Assembly: GCF_004342425.1 (NCBI RefSeq)
Contig: NZ_SLWQ01000004.1
Span: forward strand, 224,019-288,018
Source: Dokdonella fugitiva
Lineage (GTDB): Bacteria > Pseudomonadota > Gammaproteobacteria > Xanthomonadales > Rhodanobacteraceae
Reading direction: 5' to 3'
Length of the DNA stretch: 64,000 bases
Every line of letters starts with the position of its first letter. The stretch's first letter is position 1. A model generated the notes under the pieces. The model was not told the origin of the DNA. It saw nothing but the letters and a program-made list of their open reading frames with translations, and ran no database searches. The position numbers were made by a program, and so were the translations under genes. This document shows, piece by piece, positions 28,863 through 37,880 of this stretch.

Positions 28863-31536
28863 TCGCCCCCGCTGCCGCGTTCGGCCCCTCCAGCGCGGCG
28901 ATGCGCGCGCGGATCTTCGCCAGCTGCGGCGGTTCACCGGCCCAGATCGCCGCGAGGCGGCGCTCCGCCGCGCGATAGTCGGCGAGTGCCGCATCGCGTT
29001 CGCCCGCCTGCGCCTCGATGGCTGCGGCCTCGGCGAGCACGTTCGCATCATCGAGGGTCGGCTCGGTCGTCGTCGCGCGCGCTTGCGCCAGCAGCGGCGC
29101 GAGTAGCCCGCGGGCCGCCTGGACCTCGCCCGCGGCGAGCAACCGGCGTGCTTCGAGCAGGCGCCAGCGGTGCCGCGCACGACCGTCGGCGACGCCGATG
29201 TCCGCATCCAGCGCGTGCAGCAGCGGCGCCGCCTCCGCGGCGCCGAGTGCGAGCAGGGCCTCGGCCAGGTTCAACCGCACGATCACGCACGGCGGCGTGG
29301 CCTGTCCATCGGTGCACAGCAGGCGTACCGCATTCTCGTACGCCTGCCGTGCGGCCCGCGCGTCGCCGCGCGCGAGCTCGCTGCTGCCCAGCATGTTGTG
29401 CACGGCCGCGAGGTTCGCGCTCTTCGTGTCGATGTGCGCGAGCAGCGCGCGCAGCCCGTCCGCAGCATCGTCGAAACGGCCGATCGTCGCCTGCGTGCTC
29501 GCCAGTTCCCAGGCGATCGCATCGGCGAGGTCGTGGTCGGTCGGCATGTCCACCCGCACGCGGGCGAGCGCATCGCGCAGCAGCGGCTCGGCTTCGGCGC
29601 CGCGCCCGTTCGCCGCGAGCGCGCCGGCGTATTGCTGCTCCGCATAGAGCCGCGCCCCCGGCGGCGCGCCGCCGAGCTCACCGATGATGCGCCACGCCTC
29701 CGCCGCCGGCGCGAGCGCGTCCGCAGGCCGGCCGATCGCCCGCAGCAGCGAAGCCTGGTTGCCGAGCGCGCCCGCGTACTCGACCGACATCGCGCCCGAT
29801 GCCGCCCGGTAGAGCTGCACGGCCTCGTTCGACAGCGCGGGGATCGCCGCGTAGTCGCCGCGGTTGAAGGCGTCGTCGACCTTGTACTCGAGCGCCTTGG
29901 CGAGCGGCACGCGGCCGTCCCTGCCCGCCGTGCGCAGCTGCGCGATGGCCGCGTCGAGTTCGCCCGCGGCAGCGCGGTCGCCGTCGCCGACGAGACGGTA
30001 ATGCGCGAGGCGCGCGCGCGCGGACGCCGTCGGCACGGTCGCCGCCGCTCCGGCGAGTTCGCCGGCGCGGACCGCTTCGCGCAGCGTGCCTTCCGCGGAA
30101 GCGCGGTCGCCGAGCGAGACGAACACTTCACCGATTTCGTCGAGCAGGCGCGCAGCCATAGCCGGGTCGCGCGTGATGTCGGCGGCGATGCGCGTGCGCG
30201 CGCTGGCGAGCAGGTCGACCGCGCGCGTGTCACCCCCCTTCGCGCGCCACGGGTCGGCCCCGAGGAACACGTCTTCCAGCACGCCGAGTGCATTCTCGGT
30301 CGAACGCTCGGCGCGGCGCAGCTCGCGCGCCTCGCGCAGGGCGAGGCCGAGCCCGATGCCGAGCGCGAGCACGACCGCCGCCGCGGCGCCGACGCCGGCG
30401 CGATGGCGGCGCAGGAACATGCGCGCGCGATAGGCGAGCGTGTCGTCGGTCGCGCTGACGGGCTCGTTGCGCAGCCAACGGCCGAGGTCGTCGGCCAGTG
30501 CGGCCACGCTCGCGTAGCGGCGGGCGACGTCGTGGTGCATCGCACGGCGCACGATGCGCGCGATGTCGCCGCGCAGCGCACGCTGCAGCGCGGCCGCGGT
30601 CGTGCCGCGCGCGGCCGCGCGCTCGGCGAGCAGCCCGTCGTCGGCGCCGGCATCGAGGCGTGCGGTGCTGCCACCTTCGCCATTGCGCGAAGCGCGCCGC
30701 CCCGCGAGCAGCTCGTGCAGCAGCAGGCCGAGCTGCCAGACGTCGGTCTGTGTCGTCACCGGACCTCGCGCGAACTGCTCCGGCGCGGCGTACTCCGGCG
30801 TCATCGCCGCGCGCGTGCGCGTCGCGTCGGCGGCGCCGTCGAGCAATTTGGCGATGCCGAAATCGAGCAGCTTGACCTCGCCCGCGTCGGTGACGAGGAC
30901 GTTCGCCGGCTTGAGGTCGCGATGCACGACGAGATTGCGGTGTGCATAGGCGACCGCCTCGCACGCACCGAGGAAGAGCTCCACGCGGCGCGCGACCCCG
31001 AGCCGGCGCGCATCGCACCAGGTGGTGAGCGGCTCGCCGTCGACGAGTTCCATCGCGAACCACGGCCGTCCGTCGGCGGTGAGGCCGCCGTCGAGCAGGC
31101 GCGCGATGTTCGGATGGGCGAGCCCGGCGAGGATCTGCCGTTCGCGCATGAAACGGGCCAGTACGTCTTCCGAATCCATGCCGCGCTTGACCACCTTCAG
31201 CGCGACCGGCTGGCGCGTCACGCCGGTGACGGGCGTGGCGCGATAGACCGTGCCCATGCCGCCGCTACCGATGCGCCGCTCGATGCGATAGGACCCGACC
31301 GTCGCGCCGAGCAGCGGATCGGGCGCGGGATCGGCCGCTTCACCGATGCGTTCGAACGCCTGCGGCGGCACGCCGTCGAACTGCAGCAGGGCCCAGGCTT
31401 CGTCGTGCAGGGCGGCGTCGCCCGCGGTTTCGCGCGCGAGCCATGCGGCGCGCTCGTCCGGCGCGCGTTCCAGCCCCGCGCGCGCGAGCGCGAGCGCACG
31501 GCGCAACCGTTCGGTGCGATCGGCGTCTGTGTTCAT
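28849..31536 (-). CDS. Serine/threonine protein kinase with transmembrane helix and TPRs
   Basis: The 895-residue protein has a short helical N-terminal segment and a PknB-type kinase domain at about 83-355: glycine loop GSGGMG (90-95), Lys114, HRDLKPAN (His205-Asp207), DFG (225-227) and APE (251-253). A single transmembrane segment follows at 380-400, then a long Ala-rich region with TPR-like repeats to the C terminus. All key catalytic residues are present, so it is probably active. GGGGAG lies 7 bases before the ATG. It is the third gene of a same-strand series after an ECF sigma factor and a beta-helix protein; kinases of this architecture are often encoded with such sigma factors. Confidence 0.92.
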   Translation of the reverse strand: MNTDADRTERLRRALALARAGLERAPDERAAWLARETAGDAALHDEAWALLQFDGVPPQAFERIGEAADPAPDPLLGATVGSYRIERRIGSGGMGTVYRATPVTGVTRQPVALKVVKRGMDSEDVLARFMRERQILAGLAHPNIARLLDGGLTADGRPWFAMELVDGEPLTTWCDARRLGVARRVELFLGACEAVAYAHRNLVVHRDLKPANVLVTDAGEVKLLDFGIAKLLDGAADATRTRAAMTPEYAAPEQFARGPVTTQTDVWQLGLLLHELLAGRRASRNGEGGSTARLDAGADDGLLAERAAARGTTAAALQRALRGDIARIVRRAMHHDVARRYASVAALADDLGRWLRNEPVSATDDTLAYRARMFLRRHRAGVGAAAAVVLALGIGLGLALREARELRRAERSTENALGVLEDVFLGADPWRAKGGDTRAVDLLASARTRIAADITRDPAMAARLLDEIGEVFVSLGDRASAEGTLREAVRAGELAGAAATVPTASARARLAHYRLVGDGDRAAAGELDAAIAQLRTAGRDGRVPLAKALEYKVDDAFNRGDYAAIPALSNEAVQLYRAASGAMSVEYAGALGNQASLLRAIGRPADALAPAAEAWRIIGELGGAPPGARLYAEQQYAGALAANGRGAEAEPLLRDALARVRVDMPTDHDLADAIAWELASTQATIGRFDDAADGLRALLAHIDTKSANLAAVHNMLGSSELARGDARAARQAYENAVRLLCTDGQATPPCVIVRLNLAEALLALGAAEAAPLLHALDADIGVADGRARHRWRLLEARRLLAAGEVQAARGLLAPLLAQARATTTEPTLDDANVLAEAAAIEAQAGERDAALADYRAAERRLAAIWAGEPPQLAKIRARIAALEGPNAAAGAISGP

Positions 31537-31641
31537 CGAAGCTCCCCTTCTCCGCGCATGCTAATCGCACGCCCGTGAAAGATCACGGGAGTGGCGCGGC
31601 CCCGCACCACGCCACGCCGCCGACCCCGCGCCCGGCGCGAC

Positions 31642-34125
31642 TCAATGCGGCACTTCGAAGCCATCCGCGAAGATCGGGTCGTCGTCGATCTCCTCGATGC
31701 AGTTGCCGATTTCCGAGGTGTTGCCATTCGGGTCGGTCACGGTCGCACTGATCACGCCGAGCGGCAGGTTGCCCCATCCGAACGGCACGCTCGCGGTGAA
31801 CGGCACGTTGCCGAGCGCGCCCGTCGTCACCGCGGTCTTCATCAGCGGGTACAAGGCGAGGCCGCGTCCCGCGGCATGCGCGTTGCAATCGGGGCCGTAG
31901 TAGAGGTCGAGCCGGTAGGTCGTGTTCGGGGCGCTGTCCAACACGCCGGTGACGACTTCGATGCCATGCACCCTGTCGCGCGTCGCGGTGGCCAGCACCG
32001 GATAGTTCTGCAATCCGTTCGGGCCGGTGGCGGGGTTGGTCGCCTGGTTGGCGCTCGGCCCGGCGGCGGCGAGATCGACGTCGAGCGCGCCATTGCCGAC
32101 GAACTCGTTGTCGAGCACGCTGTTGCCGGCCCCGCCCGACGGCGAAATCCACACGCCCGCGCCCGTGCTCGCGACGATGAAGTTGCCGCCCCAGGTCGCG
32201 TTCAGCGGCGCGCCGATCGTGTTGTTCCTGGCCGCGAAACTGACCAGGACCCCCGCACTGCCGTTGCCCGACGGCGAGCCGTCGTAGGCCATGCCGATGA
32301 TGTTGTACTGCACCCGGTTGCCGTTCGAGCCGCTGCCGGAAAGGATCACGCCACTCGACAGGTTGTTGCCGATGTAGTTGTACTGGATGGTGTTGTTCTT
32401 CGAATTGAACACGAACACGCCGTTCGCATTGGGGCTGCTGGACAGGCCGTCGGGCAGGAAACCGATGACGTTGTTGGCGACCACCGAGCCGCCGGCCGCG
32501 TTGTCGATGTAGACGCCCGCGCCGCTGCTGCCGGCGACGAGGTTGACCGCCGATTCGTCGTCGTAGCCGCCGATGAACGCGGCGCCGGAATTGCCGGTGA
32601 CGCGGATCGCGCTCGCGTTCGCGGGCGTGAAGGCAAGCGCGCCGAACTGGTTGCCGGCGATCGAATGCCCGCGCCCGCCCTCGAGTTTGATCGCCGCGTC
32701 GTTGAAGCCGGCGAAGGCGATCCCGCGTACCACGAGGCGCGCGCTCGCAGGCGCGCTCGCCGGCACGTGCAGCGCCCAGGGCGTGTTCGGGTTGCCCGCG
32801 CCATTGATGGCGAAGCAGAGGTTCGCGTCGAACGCGCCGAAATGGGTGTTCGGCGTCCAGCCGGGCTGGCTCGTGCCGTCGATCGTCACGTCGCCGGTCA
32901 CGTCGAGCATCGGCGCGGCGAGCGACAGCAGTCGCGGGCAACCGCCGGCGATGTTGAAACGGATCGTGTACGGGCCCGCCGCGGCATTGGCAGCCTTGAT
33001 CGCCGCACGCAGCGAGCCGGGAACCGGCGAGGTGTTGTTGCCATTGTCCGCGGTCGTGCTGACGATCGCCGTCGTCGAGTCGTCGATCGGCGACTCGTAG
33101 GCGCCGCGGTCGATGCGGCTGCCGACGATGCGCGTGCCGCCCGTGATGTCGTGCGCCGGGAAACCCCACAGCTGCAGGAACGCCCCGCTGTTGATCGCCG
33201 GCGAGTTCGACTGCAGGCGGTAGTTGCCCCCGGCGGCGTCGACGAAGCGCGGATCCGACGCCAGGTTGGTCGCATCCGGCGTGTACCCCGTCGTCGTGCC
33301 GATCATGTTCTGGTAGACGAGCAGCGGATTGGAGGCCGTCGCGAAGTGCCCCAGCGAAAGATCGGCCGTGCCGTTGCCGCGCAGGATGTTGTCGGCGATC
33401 TCGCTGAGGCGGCTGCTGTCGGAATTGATGCTGGTGTCGACGAGCAGGCCGGGACCGCTGTTGTCGGCGATCGTGTTGTTGGTCGCGACCAGCATCGAGT
33501 CCGCGTCGTAGCTGTACATCGCGTAGACCGCGGCCGAATCCGAACCCGCCTCGATCGTGTTATGCGCGACGAGGTTGTTGACGAAGCGCATCTGCGCGCC
33601 GCTGAGGTGGATGACCTGGCGTGCGGTGTTGTTGACGAAGCGGCTGTGACGGATCTCGATCGTCGAGGTGTCGCTGCTGGTGACATCGAGGCCGAGCGAA
33701 AGCGCGGAATGGTAGACGCTGCTGCCGACGAGCCGCGTGAACGTGACACCCTCGATGAGGAGGTCCACGTCGCCATGGATCGTCACGCCCAGGTACGCGC
33801 CGTTCTGGCCGAGGCCGTCTATGACGGTGTTGGTCGGGTCGATGGTGCGACTCGTGCAGCCGGCGCTGTAGCCGCCGAGCAGCTTGAGGCCGACCGATTC
33901 CGGATAGCTGCTGTAGTAGACGGCGCCGAGCGCGGAACCGATCGGATAGGTTCCCTTGACCAGCTTGATCGTCAGCGTCGCGCCGTCCGGCAGGGTATTG
34001 AAGGCGCCGAGCGCGTTCGCCAGCGTCGCGGTGTCGGCGACACAGACGGTGAGCGCCGAGGCCGGCCTGCCGGCGATCAGGCACACCAGGAACAGCAGTG
34101 AAGCGAACAGCTGGGTCAGGCGCAT
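31642..34125 (-). CDS. Exported right-handed beta-helix protein with FADGFE tail
   Basis: The 827-residue product has a signal peptide (about residues 1-24, cleaved after SALT or nearby). The body has recurrent short Asn/Val/Gly motifs such as NTIADNSG, NVIGFLPDGLS, YNYIGNNLSSGV and NEFVGNGA, the signature of right-handed parallel beta-helix (PbH1) proteins. The C terminus is Asp-rich and ends in DDDPIFADGFEVPH. The same kind of tail closes the FG-GAP protein at 48812-50221, so it may be a sorting or anchoring signal. Function is unknown: cell-surface adhesion or polysaccharide binding is possible. It sits between the ECF sigma factor and kinase genes on one strand. Confidence 0.85.
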   Translation of the reverse strand: MRLTQLFASLLFLVCLIAGRPASALTVCVADTATLANALGAFNTLPDGATLTIKLVKGTYPIGSALGAVYYSSYPESVGLKLLGGYSAGCTSRTIDPTNTVIDGLGQNGAYLGVTIHGDVDLLIEGVTFTRLVGSSVYHSALSLGLDVTSSDTSTIEIRHSRFVNNTARQVIHLSGAQMRFVNNLVAHNTIEAGSDSAAVYAMYSYDADSMLVATNNTIADNSGPGLLVDTSINSDSSRLSEIADNILRGNGTADLSLGHFATASNPLLVYQNMIGTTTGYTPDATNLASDPRFVDAAGGNYRLQSNSPAINSGAFLQLWGFPAHDITGGTRIVGSRIDRGAYESPIDDSTTAIVSTTADNGNNTSPVPGSLRAAIKAANAAAGPYTIRFNIAGGCPRLLSLAAPMLDVTGDVTIDGTSQPGWTPNTHFGAFDANLCFAINGAGNPNTPWALHVPASAPASARLVVRGIAFAGFNDAAIKLEGGRGHSIAGNQFGALAFTPANASAIRVTGNSGAAFIGGYDDESAVNLVAGSSGAGVYIDNAAGGSVVANNVIGFLPDGLSSSPNANGVFVFNSKNNTIQYNYIGNNLSSGVILSGSGSNGNRVQYNIIGMAYDGSPSGNGSAGVLVSFAARNNTIGAPLNATWGGNFIVASTGAGVWISPSGGAGNSVLDNEFVGNGALDVDLAAAGPSANQATNPATGPNGLQNYPVLATATRDRVHGIEVVTGVLDSAPNTTYRLDLYYGPDCNAHAAGRGLALYPLMKTAVTTGALGNVPFTASVPFGWGNLPLGVISATVTDPNGNTSEIGNCIEEIDDDPIFADGFEVPH

Positions 34126-34137
34126 GGCACGTCTCGC

Positions 34138-34157
34138 AAGGGTCCTGACTGACCCTT
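34138..34157. repeat. Inverted repeat in the 5' leader of the beta-helix gene
   Basis: AAGGGTC (34138-34144) and GACCCTT (34151-34157) form a perfect 7-base-pair stem with a 6-base loop. It lies 12 bases upstream of the beta-helix start, next to where its ribosome binding site should be, and within the 71-base gap after the sigma factor gene. It could attenuate translation or bind a regulator; there is no direct evidence. Confidence 0.45.
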
Positions 34158-34196
34158 ACGAAGTCGGACCCGCCCGACTGCCAGCCGCCAGCCGGC

Positions 34197-34769
34197 TCAG
34201 TCGCCGTCGCCGATGAAGCGCAGCAGGAACATGCGCGCCGTGCGCCAGTCGCGGAATACCGTGCGTTCGCTGACCCCGCGCAGTTCGGCGATCTCGCCGA
34301 AGCCGAGGCCGCCGAACAGGTGCATCTCGGCGAGCTCGGCCAGCGCGGCATCGGTGGCGGCGAGTTCGGTCATGACGCGGTCGAGCGCGAGCACGTCGAA
34401 CGGTTCGTCGGCGGCGACGTCGGAGGCCGCGCCGAGCGTGAGCGCCTCGTGGCCTTCGCCGCGCTTGCCGGCGGCCCGGCTGCGCGCGCGATCGATGAGC
34501 AGCTGGCGCATCGCGCGCGCGGCGAGGTTGAAGAAATGCCGCCGGCTCTCGACCGACAGGGTGCGGCCGGACAGGCGCAGCCAGGTCTCGTTGACGAGCT
34601 CGGTCGTGCACAGCGTCTGGCGCGGTCCTACCCGCAGCAGCAGGTGCGCCTGCGAACGGAAATCCTCGTAGAGCAGCGCGAACAACCGGTCGGTCGCGTC
34701 CGCGCGCCCGCAGCGCACGCCCTCGAGCAGCGCCTCGATCTCCGCCGTGTCCCCTGCCCCGTTCGCCAT
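34197..34769 (-). CDS. ECF-family RNA polymerase sigma factor
   Basis: This 190-residue protein has sigma region 2 (LFALLYEDFRSQAHLLLR, TTELVNETWLRLSG, FFNLAARAMRQLLIDRAR) and region 4 with a helix-turn-helix (HLFGGLGFGEIAELRGVSERTVFRDWRTARMFL). The pattern matches the TIGR02999-type ECF group, which is often encoded beside Ser/Thr kinases. No anti-sigma factor gene is adjacent, so control may come from the kinase encoded two genes downstream at 28849-31536. That link is inference from order and from family context. Confidence 0.9.
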   Translation of the reverse strand: MANGAGDTAEIEALLEGVRCGRADATDRLFALLYEDFRSQAHLLLRVGPRQTLCTTELVNETWLRLSGRTLSVESRRHFFNLAARAMRQLLIDRARSRAAGKRGEGHEALTLGAASDVAADEPFDVLALDRVMTELAATDAALAELAEMHLFGGLGFGEIAELRGVSERTVFRDWRTARMFLLRFIGDGD

Positions 34770-34894
34770 GGCGGGAGTCTAGCAGGCGGGCGCCGGGATC
34801 GCGGTTCCATGCGAGTTCGGCGGCCCGGTCGGTGCTGCCGGTGTTCAGCGGATCCGCATACAGTAGGCCAACTGCCCTTCGCGCGGAGACCCCC

Positions 34895-36322
34895 ATGTTG
34901 GAGCGACACTATCCGTGTTACCTCGCGAGCGAGGCCGCGCAGCCGAACGAGGCGCTCGAAGTGCGCGACAAGTACTCCGGCGAAATCGCCACGCGCGTCG
35001 CGCTCGCGGATGCTGCGATGATCGAGCGCGCGATCGCCGCCGCCGCCGCGGCCGAACCTGCGATGCGCGCATTCCCGCCGCACGCACGCCAGGCCGTGCT
35101 CGAGCACTGCGTCGCGCGCTTCCGCGAGCGTCGCGACGAGCTCGCGCTCGCGCTGTGCATCGAGGCCGGCAAGCCGATCAGGGATTCCGAAGGCGAGGTC
35201 ACGCGCCTGATCGACACCTTCCGCGTCGCCGCCGAGGAAGCCGTGCGCATCGACGGCGAAGTGTTGAACCTCGAGATCTCCGAACGCGCGAAGGGCTATC
35301 GCGGCTTCGTCCAGCGCGTGCCGATCGGTGCCTGCTCGTTCATCACGCCGTTCAACTTCCCGCTCAACCTCGTCGCCCACAAAGTGGCGCCGGCGATCGC
35401 GGCGGGCTGCCCGTTCGTGCTCAAGCCCTCGGAGAAGACACCGGTCGGCGCGCTCATCATCGGCGAGGTGCTGGCCACGACCGACCTTCCGAAGGGCGCA
35501 TTCTCGGTGCTGCCGTGCCGGATCGATGATGCGGATCCGTTCGTCACCGACGACCGCCTGAAACTCCTCTCGTTCACCGGCGGCCAGGTCGGCTGGGAGC
35601 TCAAGGCGAAGGCGGGCCGCAAGAAGGTCGTGCTCGAACTAGGCGGCAACGCGGCCTGCATCGTCGACGGCGACCAGCTCGACCGGCTCGACCACGTGGT
35701 CGAACGGCTCGTGTTCGGCAGCTACTACCAGTCGGGACAGAGCTGCATCAAGGTGCAACGCATCTACGCGCATCGCTCGATCTACGCCGAACTGCGCTCG
35801 CGCTTCGTCGCGGCAACCCGCGCGCTCACGGCCGGCGATCCGCGCGATCGCGACACCTTCCTCGGCCCGCTCATCGACGACGCCTCCGCCGAGCGCCTCG
35901 CGACCTGGATCGCCGAGGCCGAACGGGCCGGTGCCACGCGCCTCTGCGGCGGCGCGCGCGAGCGCAACCGGCTCGAGGCGACCGTGCTCGAAGACGTGCC
36001 GCGCGATGCCAGGATCAACCGGCTGGAGGCCTTCGGCCCGGTCACCCTGCTCGAACCGTTCGACGATTTCGACGACGCGCTCGCGCGCGTCAACGATTCC
36101 GACTACGGCCTGCAGGCGGGCGTGTTCACCGATTCACTCGCCCACGCGACGCGCGCGTGGGACCGGCTCGAGGTCGGCGGCGTCGTCATCAACGACGTGC
36201 CGAGCTTCCGCGTCGACAACATGCCCTACGGCGGCGTGAAGCGCTCGGGGCTCGGCCGCGAAGGCATCCGCTATGCGATCGAGGACATGACCGAGCGCCG
36301 GCTCATGGTGCTGCGTGGCTGA
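34895..36322 (+). CDS. NAD(P)-dependent aldehyde dehydrogenase
   Basis: The 475-residue product is an aldehyde dehydrogenase: the NAD-binding region has FITPFNFPLNLVAHKVAPA, FTGG and VLELGGNA with the catalytic-region Glu, and the nucleophilic cysteine lies in YYQSGQSCIKVQR. The C-terminal block VINDVPSFRVDNMPYGGVKRSGLGREG is typical of the GapN/lactaldehyde dehydrogenase group. The natural aldehyde is not clear. GGAG lies six bases before the ATG at 34895. It ends 4 bases before the stop of a convergent membrane protein gene. Confidence 0.9.
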   Translation: MLERHYPCYLASEAAQPNEALEVRDKYSGEIATRVALADAAMIERAIAAAAAAEPAMRAFPPHARQAVLEHCVARFRERRDELALALCIEAGKPIRDSEGEVTRLIDTFRVAAEEAVRIDGEVLNLEISERAKGYRGFVQRVPIGACSFITPFNFPLNLVAHKVAPAIAAGCPFVLKPSEKTPVGALIIGEVLATTDLPKGAFSVLPCRIDDADPFVTDDRLKLLSFTGGQVGWELKAKAGRKKVVLELGGNAACIVDGDQLDRLDHVVERLVFGSYYQSGQSCIKVQRIYAHRSIYAELRSRFVAATRALTAGDPRDRDTFLGPLIDDASAERLATWIAEAERAGATRLCGGARERNRLEATVLEDVPRDARINRLEAFGPVTLLEPFDDFDDALARVNDSDYGLQAGVFTDSLAHATRAWDRLEVGGVVINDVPSFRVDNMPYGGVKRSGLGREGIRYAIEDMTERRLMVLRG

Positions 36323-36325
36323 GCC

Positions 36326-36817
36326 TCAGCCCAGCGCGACGACGTAGCGGAACACGCCCATCGCGAGCACCGACACGAGCATCAGGCCGGCCGTCGCGCG
36401 CACGCTGAGGGCGACGCGCCGGCCGAGCAACGCGATGCGGGCGCGCTGCTCCGGCGTGCCCTCGCCCGACTGCTGCAGGCGCGCGAGTTCGAGGCCGGCC
36501 GGTCGGCCGAGCACGAAGCCGAGCACCATCGCGAGCAACGCGGCGATCGCGCCGGCGCGCAGCACCCAGCCGCCAAGCGTCGCGTCGTGCGCGTGCAGCC
36601 CGAAAAACAGGTAGATGCCCGAGAGCACGGTCAGCAGCGCCGAAATTCCCGACGCCGGCCCGACGCGCCGCATCAGCGCGCCGAACCAGGGACCACCGCC
36701 GGCGGCGCGTGCCGCAGGCAGGATCGCCATGGCGAGCAGGAACATCGCGCCCGCCCAGGTCACGCCGGCGATGACATGGATCGCCCGCGCCAGCACAATG
36801 AATGCAATGTCGTACAC
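36326..36817 (-). CDS. Four-helix integral membrane protein, GTG start
   Basis: This 163-residue protein has four hydrophobic segments, beginning YDIAFIVLARAIHVIAGVTWAGAMF, with a conserved-looking His near the first helix. The outline resembles CopD/DUF2269-type membrane proteins; the exact family is uncertain. The start is a GTG at 36817 with GGGAG seven bases upstream; no in-frame ATG is near. It is divergent from a TetR regulator gene, with a perfect palindromic operator between them, so it is probably the regulated target. Confidence 0.75.
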   Translation of the reverse strand: MYDIAFIVLARAIHVIAGVTWAGAMFLLAMAILPAARAAGGGPWFGALMRRVGPASGISALLTVLSGIYLFFGLHAHDATLGGWVLRAGAIAALLAMVLGFVLGRPAGLELARLQQSGEGTPEQRARIALLGRRVALSVRATAGLMLVSVLAMGVFRYVVALG

Positions 36818-36843
36818 GTCCGCGCTCCCGATCCATACGTCGA

Positions 36844-36860
36844 ATATACACACTGTATAT
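36844..36860. promoter_or_regulatory. Perfect 7-3-7 palindrome, likely TetR operator
   Basis: ATATACA-CAC-TGTATAT is a perfect inverted repeat with a 3-base spacer. It lies 26 bases upstream of the GTG of the membrane protein gene and 8 bases upstream of the TetR ATG. It is an AT-rich site in a GC-rich setting and is well placed for autorepression and control of the divergent gene. Binding is inferred from position and symmetry. Confidence 0.75.
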
Positions 36861-36868
36861 CCAATTCG

Positions 36869-37483
36869 ATGACTGTCAAGCGATCCCGCGCCTATTCCAG
36901 CGCCACGCGCAGCGCCGCGGCGGACGAGACGCGCGCGCGCATCCTCGATGCCGCGCGCGCGGTGCTCGCCGGCGGACCCGGCATGCCCGCGTTCTCGCTC
37001 GATGGCGTCGCGCGCGTCGCCGGCGTGACGCGCCTGACCGTGTACAACCGATTCGAATCCCGGCGTGGCCTGCTCGAAGCGCTGTTCGACGACATCGCGC
37101 GCGCAGCCGGCCTGTTCGACCTGCCGCAAGTCATCGGCCAGCCCGATCCGGCCCGGGCGCTGCGCGATTTCGTCGGCGTGTTCTGCCGCTTCTGGACGAC
37201 GCACCACACGGCGATGCCGCGTTTCCACGCGGTCATCCGGCTCGACGACGAGCTCGCCGCGAGCTTCGCCGAGCGCACCGAACGCCGGCGCCATGCACTC
37301 GCCGCGCTGGTGCGCCGGCTGTTCCCGCGGCGCGGCAAAGCCGATGCCGAACTCGTCGACGTGCTGTTCGCGCTGACGAGTTTCGAATTCCACGCCATGC
37401 TTTGCGTGCACGGGCGCAGCGCCAAGGCGGTGGAGGCGCTCGTGCAGCGCCTCGTCGCCGAAGCGGTCGACGGTTATCGCTGA
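36869..37483 (+). CDS. TetR/AcrR-family transcriptional regulator
   Basis: The 204-residue product has a Lys/Arg-rich N terminus and a TetR DNA-binding domain: TRARILDAARAVLA, FSLDGVARVAGVTRLTVYNRFESRRGLLEALFDDIA at about residues 22-78. The remaining helical region would bind an unknown ligand. ATG 36869 was chosen because it directly precedes the basic N terminus and follows the palindrome. It is divergent from the small membrane protein gene, probably its target. Its last 10 bases overlap the end of the convergent SRPBCC gene. Confidence 0.9.
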   Translation: MTVKRSRAYSSATRSAAADETRARILDAARAVLAGGPGMPAFSLDGVARVAGVTRLTVYNRFESRRGLLEALFDDIARAAGLFDLPQVIGQPDPARALRDFVGVFCRFWTTHHTAMPRFHAVIRLDDELAASFAERTERRRHALAALVRRLFPRRGKADAELVDVLFALTSFEFHAMLCVHGRSAKAVEALVQRLVAEAVDGYR

Positions 37484-37878
37484 ACCGTGGCCGCGAAGCG
37501 GCGCTGCATCGCGGCGACGCCCTGCGCGATCATCGCCTCGATCGCGGACGCCGCCGCGTGCGGCAGCACGTCGGCGATCCACACCGCACGCGTACGCGCC
37601 CCGTCGGCGAACAGCTGCAGCGAGGCGTTGTGGTGCTCGAGGCGATCGGAGCCGACCACGCTCCAGGCGATGCGCCGGCGCGCATCGTCGACGTCGACGA
37701 TGCGCTCGCGCGCGACCATGCCGTTGGCGAACGTGACGCGGCGGACATCGCCCTCGACCACGGTGTCGACGACGAAGCCGGGCACGAGGCGCGTGTGCAA
37801 CGCGTCGACGTCACGCGCAGCGTCCCAGACCTGTTCCGGCGTCGCATCGAGGTGGAATTCGCGCACGATCGTGGCCAT
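37474..37878 (-). CDS. SRPBCC-family protein
   Basis: This 134-residue protein shows the START/SRPBCC lipid-binding fold pattern: ATIVREFHLDATPEQVWDAARDVDALHTRL at the N terminus and a long C-terminal helix (IEAMIAQGVAAMQRRF). Family members bind hydrophobic ligands; no specific function can be assigned. It begins 2 bases after the VOC gene stop on the same strand. Confidence 0.82.
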   Translation of the reverse strand: MATIVREFHLDATPEQVWDAARDVDALHTRLVPGFVVDTVVEGDVRRVTFANGMVARERIVDVDDARRRIAWSVVGSDRLEHHNASLQLFADGARTRAVWIADVLPHAAASAIEAMIAQGVAAMQRRFAATVQR

Positions 37879-37880
37879 GT

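Noticed and set aside
37050..37065. tRNA T-loop-like GATTCGAATCC
   Set aside because: It lies inside the TetR coding region (RFESRRG), and no cloverleaf arms or acceptor stem fit around it.
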